From MRBY01 sp943371005 (GTDB taxonomy: Bacteria; Cyanobacteriota; Cyanobacteriia; Cyanobacteriales; MRBY01): a stretch of DNA of 64,000 bases. Position 1 is the first letter of the stretch. Every line of letters starts with the position of its first letter. The stretch is taken from the NCBI GenBank assembly GCA_943371005.1, contig CALRTB020000004.1, positions 62,001 to 126,000 on the forward strand, written 5' to 3'. This document shows, in pieces, positions 60,841-64,000 of the stretch. The notes beneath the pieces were generated by a model. The model worked only from the letters and a program-made list of their open reading frames with translations, ran no database searches and was not told the DNA's origin. Both the position numbers and the translations under genes were made by a program.

Positions 60841-62538
60841 TCATTTTTCGGTAATGCCGTGGCTTTTGCCCAAAACCCAATGGCGGCGGAAAAACCGATA
60901 TAGAGACGTTTCTTCTAGGGCCAGGTAAATGGGTCGCCCATGGGGACAGGTACTTGGGTTTTGACACCGTTGCCAGCGATCAATAATCGTTTGCATGGCT
61001 AGGAAATCTAGCGGTGTGCCATTGCGGACAGCAGTTCGGCAGGCGATCGCCACTTGGGCAGCCTCCAGATCTCCCCCTAGGCTTAGTTCTAGTAAAGCCG
61101 CTTCTAAGTCAGTATTATCTTGCAAAGCGCTTGGAATAGTATTCACTCGCCAAATATTTTCCCCAAAAGCCTCTAACTCAAGGCCAATATTCTCCGTCAG
61201 TTGTTCGATTTGTTTAGGGGATAAATCATTTAAAAGTATCGGTTGGGGCAGAGAAATCAATTGCCAATTTTTGTGTAAATCTTCATAGATTGCTCGCTCA
61301 TCGGCAATGTGCTGTTCCACGAGCCAAATTCCCTCGGGATGCTCCACTAAAATATAGGTATTCCGCGCTTGGCCAATGACCTTTAAGGATTTTTGAAGCG
61401 GATTTTGGGGGGCGATCTCGGCTTGTTTTTTTGATGATTTGAGTGAATAATTTTCCGATTTTTCTGCTGCTTGAATAAGATTTAAAACCCGCTGATTTTC
61501 GACACGCGGCAAACTCGTCTCACTAAAACTTAGACTTTTGGCGATCGCCTTGGGAATAATCTCTTGCCAAAGGGCTTGATTTTGGAGATAAATTTCACTT
61601 TTAGCAGGATGACGATTCCAGTCGATTTGTTCTGGTGGCACGTGGAGATGAACAAAACAAACAGGATGGCGATCGCGGGGCAAGGTGCGGGCAAAGGCTT
61701 TTGTAATCGCCTGTTCTAAAGTGGGAAATCTGACAATTCGCCCGTTGATGCCGAGCTTTAACCAGTCAGCTTGGTGACGGTGACAACGGTCTGGTAAACC
61801 TACGACTAATTCCAAATGGCTCTGAGAAAAACTAGACTGATTTTCGACTAAGAATTCTGAGGCTTGATAGTACTGATAAATTAAGTCTTGAATATTAATC
61901 GATTTGAGCAGTTGCGGCAGGATATCCTGGGCATTTTTACCCGCACCAATGGCAAACCAGGGTTGATTATTTTGGGTGACTTGCCAGGTCATTTGTGGAT
62001 GACATAGGGCTAAATGGTAAATAATTTGCTGGGTGGTCTTTAATTGCTGGGCGATCGCCGGTAACGCATGACGCCGCACCGGAAAATTCTGAAAAATATC
62101 TGTCACCGTCACCATGGTTCCCGCCGCCATGGGCTGAAGCACCGGATCGGAAACGTTATCTTGGTGGGCCGCGAGTTGGTGACCTTGCTGGTTTGGCTGA
62201 CAACTGGCGATAGTAAGCTTCGCCACCTGGGCAATACTGTGGAGTGCTTCGCCCCGAAATCCGAGACTTTTGATGTGGGCTAAATCTTGGCGATCGCCAA
62301 TCTTGCTTGTTCGGTGGGGGAGAGCGCATTGCTGTAAATCCTCCAGATCCATTCCTTGCCCGTTATCCACCACCCGAATTTGCCAACGTTGGGGCTGAAT
62401 ATCGATGTTAATGCGTGTCGCCCTGGCATCAATGGCATTTTCTGCCAACTCCCGCACCACCGCCGCTAGGGAATCAATCACTTCGCCGGCCGCAATCAAC
62501 TGAATCACATCATTAGGGAGTTGTTTAATATTGGCCAT
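60841..62538 (-). CDS. mutL: DNA mismatch repair protein MutL
   Basis: Links MutS mismatch recognition to strand removal. The GHKL ATPase N-terminus shows VVRELAENAIDARATRI, DNGQGMDLEDLQQCALPHRT and SLGFRGEALHSIA. The C-terminal domain shows the latent-endonuclease motif as EQHIADERAIYE (Glu instead of the usual first Asp) and TCPHGRPIYLAL. So this is the MutH-less type of MutL. 565 residues, ATG 62538. It is probably co-transcribed with nnr. Confidence 0.95.
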   Translation of the reverse strand: MANIKQLPNDVIQLIAAGEVIDSLAAVVRELAENAIDARATRINIDIQPQRWQIRVVDNGQGMDLEDLQQCALPHRTSKIGDRQDLAHIKSLGFRGEALHSIAQVAKLTIASCQPNQQGHQLAAHQDNVSDPVLQPMAAGTMVTVTDIFQNFPVRRHALPAIAQQLKTTQQIIYHLALCHPQMTWQVTQNNQPWFAIGAGKNAQDILPQLLKSINIQDLIYQYYQASEFLVENQSSFSQSHLELVVGLPDRCHRHQADWLKLGINGRIVRFPTLEQAITKAFARTLPRDRHPVCFVHLHVPPEQIDWNRHPAKSEIYLQNQALWQEIIPKAIAKSLSFSETSLPRVENQRVLNLIQAAEKSENYSLKSSKKQAEIAPQNPLQKSLKVIGQARNTYILVEHPEGIWLVEQHIADERAIYEDLHKNWQLISLPQPILLNDLSPKQIEQLTENIGLELEAFGENIWRVNTIPSALQDNTDLEAALLELSLGGDLEAAQVAIACRTAVRNGTPLDFLAMQTIIDRWQRCQNPSTCPHGRPIYLALEETSLYRFFRRHWVLGKSHGITEK

Positions 62539-62692
62539 TTAGTGCTGAGTAATTATTTATTTTTTCGATGAATTTACGGCTAAGCTCACAGCAGTTCAAG
62601 ACCAGGGCTTTAAACTTAATAATCACTTTTTATGGGGAATTAAAATTTTTGCAGAAAATTATTTTTTCTTCGGATCAAACACCAAATAATCA

Positions 62693-63256
62693 CTACAATC
62701 CCATTTTGAGCCAACTAAACACCTCAGCGGCTGTCAAGGATAAAGAAATATTTGGTAAAACCCTGAGCACATCTTCTTGCGTGAGCAGTTGGGGTTGCTG
62801 ATCGGGTTGAAAGATCAAAATCGAGCGATCGCCTGGATCAATAAGCCATCCCAACTGACAGCCATGCTCTAAACAGTACAAAATGTTGCCAGTGACTCGG
62901 TTGGGGCTTTGTTCAGGGGAAAGAATTTCAATTGTCCAATCTGGACACAGCAGAAAATTATCTGGGACTTCACCATCTGCTTCTAACGGAATTCGCGACC
63001 ACTGGAACACCGCAATATCGGGAACAATGGAGCGATCTCCAAAACTACAGCGCAATTCTGGAAAGGCATAGGCAATTTGAGTTGCTTCAGTAACAGCATT
63101 GATATGATTGCTGAGTTTTAACTGAAGACGGCTATGTTTCCCCTTTGGCATCGGCTTTTGGTAGATAGCACCATTGATATATTCGCTTGCAGGTTTTGTT
63201 TCAGGACGTGCTAAAAAATCTTGTAATGATATTTCTGGAGAAGTTAAAGCCGTCAT
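62693..63256 (-). CDS. Uma2-family (DUF820) putative endonuclease
   Basis: 187 residues from ATG 63256, preceded by AAGGTAAAGAG; an in-frame TTG at 63274 is less likely. It is a PD-(D/E)XK-type fold family very common in cyanobacteria. Visible family elements are PASEYINGAIYQKPMPKGKH, FGDRSIVPDIAVFQW, DWTIEILSPEQSPNRVTGNI and GCQLGWLIDPGDRSILIF. The function is unproven. It stands alone. Confidence 0.9.
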   Translation of the reverse strand: MTALTSPEISLQDFLARPETKPASEYINGAIYQKPMPKGKHSRLQLKLSNHINAVTEATQIAYAFPELRCSFGDRSIVPDIAVFQWSRIPLEADGEVPDNFLLCPDWTIEILSPEQSPNRVTGNILYCLEHGCQLGWLIDPGDRSILIFQPDQQPQLLTQEDVLRVLPNISLSLTAAEVFSWLKMGL

Positions 63257-63397
63257 CTCTTTACCTTGTCTCAAATGTATTCACAGTTTAACATCGCTCG
63301 TTCTTTTTCCCGAAACAGCGATTCTCTAACCAACTTAAAATAGTACGTTCTGATAACACATAATCAACAAATATAAAAAGCTGAAATTCTCAACCTA

Positions 63398-63697
63398 TCA
63401 ATTAATATTGATCTTTTTCTCTCCATCAACTTTTGAATTTAAGAATACTCTACATTCATTAATCTTGTTAGGAGAGATTGGATTTCGCACTGAACACTCG
63501 TTGAATCTTAACCTTACTCTAGTTGTGCTATTGTCTAGAGAATTCTTTTTTGAAATTTCAATAATTAGGTGCCTTCCAAAATCTTGTGTAGTGTGTCGAT
63601 ACTCAAAGCCATTACCTAATTTCTGTCGCAATTTTTCTGAACGTTCCTGAAGACTATGTAGTTTTGATTCCTCTAAATATTCCTGAAAGCTATGCAT
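63398..63697 (-). CDS. Small hypothetical protein
   Basis: 99 residues, charged, start ATG 63697. A helical N-terminus (MHSFQEYLEESKLHSLQERS) is followed by a strand-rich part (HLIIEISKKNSLDNSTTRVR). I see no motif. The surrounding DNA is AT-rich and without HIP1, so it might be an acquired small gene. No Shine-Dalgarno is clear. Confidence 0.45.
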   Translation of the reverse strand: MHSFQEYLEESKLHSLQERSEKLRQKLGNGFEYRHTTQDFGRHLIIEISKKNSLDNSTTRVRLRFNECSVRNPISPNKINECRVFLNSKVDGEKKININ

Positions 63698-64000
63698 TGG
63701 CTTTTCGACTATTGCTTCAATATGTTTGTATTAGTTATTGTATTCCATGCCATAAAAACTTTTTTGACTGTATATATATTGAAAACCGGTCTTTTTTGGT
63801 GTTGCTTACCACACCAATCAAAACGAATCAAGTTTATGTAGCTAGTACAACGTATTGTTTTTCGTCCGTACACCTTCAGAATCTTGGAAGTTTTGTGCTT
63901 AATTGTTATCCATAACATTGAACAAGACTTAATCTCCGGTTGAAAGGAGACAACACGGAGATTAAGTTCATTTAGTTTATTGGTTTAAAACAGGTCGATG
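63698..64000. other. AT-rich right end of the window
   Basis: 303 bases with only short frames and no convincing gene. A perfect 12-bp inverted repeat, ACTTAATCTCCG / CGGAGATTAAGT, at 63927-63938 and 63956-63967 has a 17-base loop. No T run is next to it, so a terminator is possible but not clear. Confidence 0.5.

Noticed and set aside
63709..63918. Minus-strand 69-codon frame near the right edge
   Set aside because: Random-looking, AT-driven sequence with no ribosome site; overlapping frames on the other strand are equally open.

Overview
The window is chromosomal DNA from a unicellular cyanobacterium, most likely of the Picosynechococcus group (Synechococcus sp. PCC 7002 and relatives). 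The evidence is Mg-chelatase ChlH, a phycobilisome linker with a membrane tail (CpcL), a PedR-type regulator, HemJ, a cyanobacterial ribosomal supercluster, and the very frequent octamer GCGATCGC (HIP1). No phage, transposase, rRNA or CRISPR array was seen. Assignment to a genus is inference from gene content.

Layout. Bases 1-560 hold the end-truncated reading frame of an unknown protein (minus strand). Then come chlH (minus), a small membrane protein (plus), a DUF3370 protein (minus), an LptF/LptG permease (plus), and a carbon/lipid block of tkt, fabF and acpP (minus) facing gatA (plus). From 14.2 to 18.2 kb lies the secE-nusG-rplK-rplA-rplJ-rplL block with tRNA-Trp and rplS, all minus. An SLH-OprB porin with a Fur-box-like upstream site and a small ABM-like gene separate this from the 20.8-37.8 kb translation supercluster: rplC to rpmE and prfA, with secY, adk, infA, rpoA and truA embedded. 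The supercluster appears to be driven from a TTGCCA-N18-TATAAT promoter with a leader of about 366 nt. pnp diverges from it.

From 40.5 to 52.4 kb the chromosome becomes accessory. Two insertions sit next to ordinary genes, and each is bracketed by a duplicated piece of the neighbouring gene. At pnp/K+ channel, an AT-rich outer-membrane-like gene is flanked by a truncated channel copy on the left and a decayed pnp fragment plus the full channel on the right, which is the arrangement left by a single-crossover integration. At putA, an RHH-HNH gene pair is flanked by 134-bp direct repeats of the putA 3' end that differ at only 2 positions. Immediately downstream lies a three-gene overlapping unit of a HEPN-like protein, an antitoxin and a PIN toxin. 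Between the two insertions are the intact RCK potassium channel, an Amt ammonium transporter with a long signalling-like tail, and putA.

The last 12 kb return to core genes: cpcL, a TolB-like lipoprotein translationally coupled to pedR, an isochorismatase-family hydrolase, cyanase behind a perfect GTA-N8-TAC NtcA motif, hemJ, an OmpA-like protein, a DUF2358 protein, nnr, mutL, a Uma2-type protein and one short unknown. Themes that link genes are tetrapyrrole and antenna biogenesis (chlH, hemJ, cpcL, pedR), nitrogen supply (amt, putA, cynS), and ribosome production with RNA turnover (supercluster, pnp).
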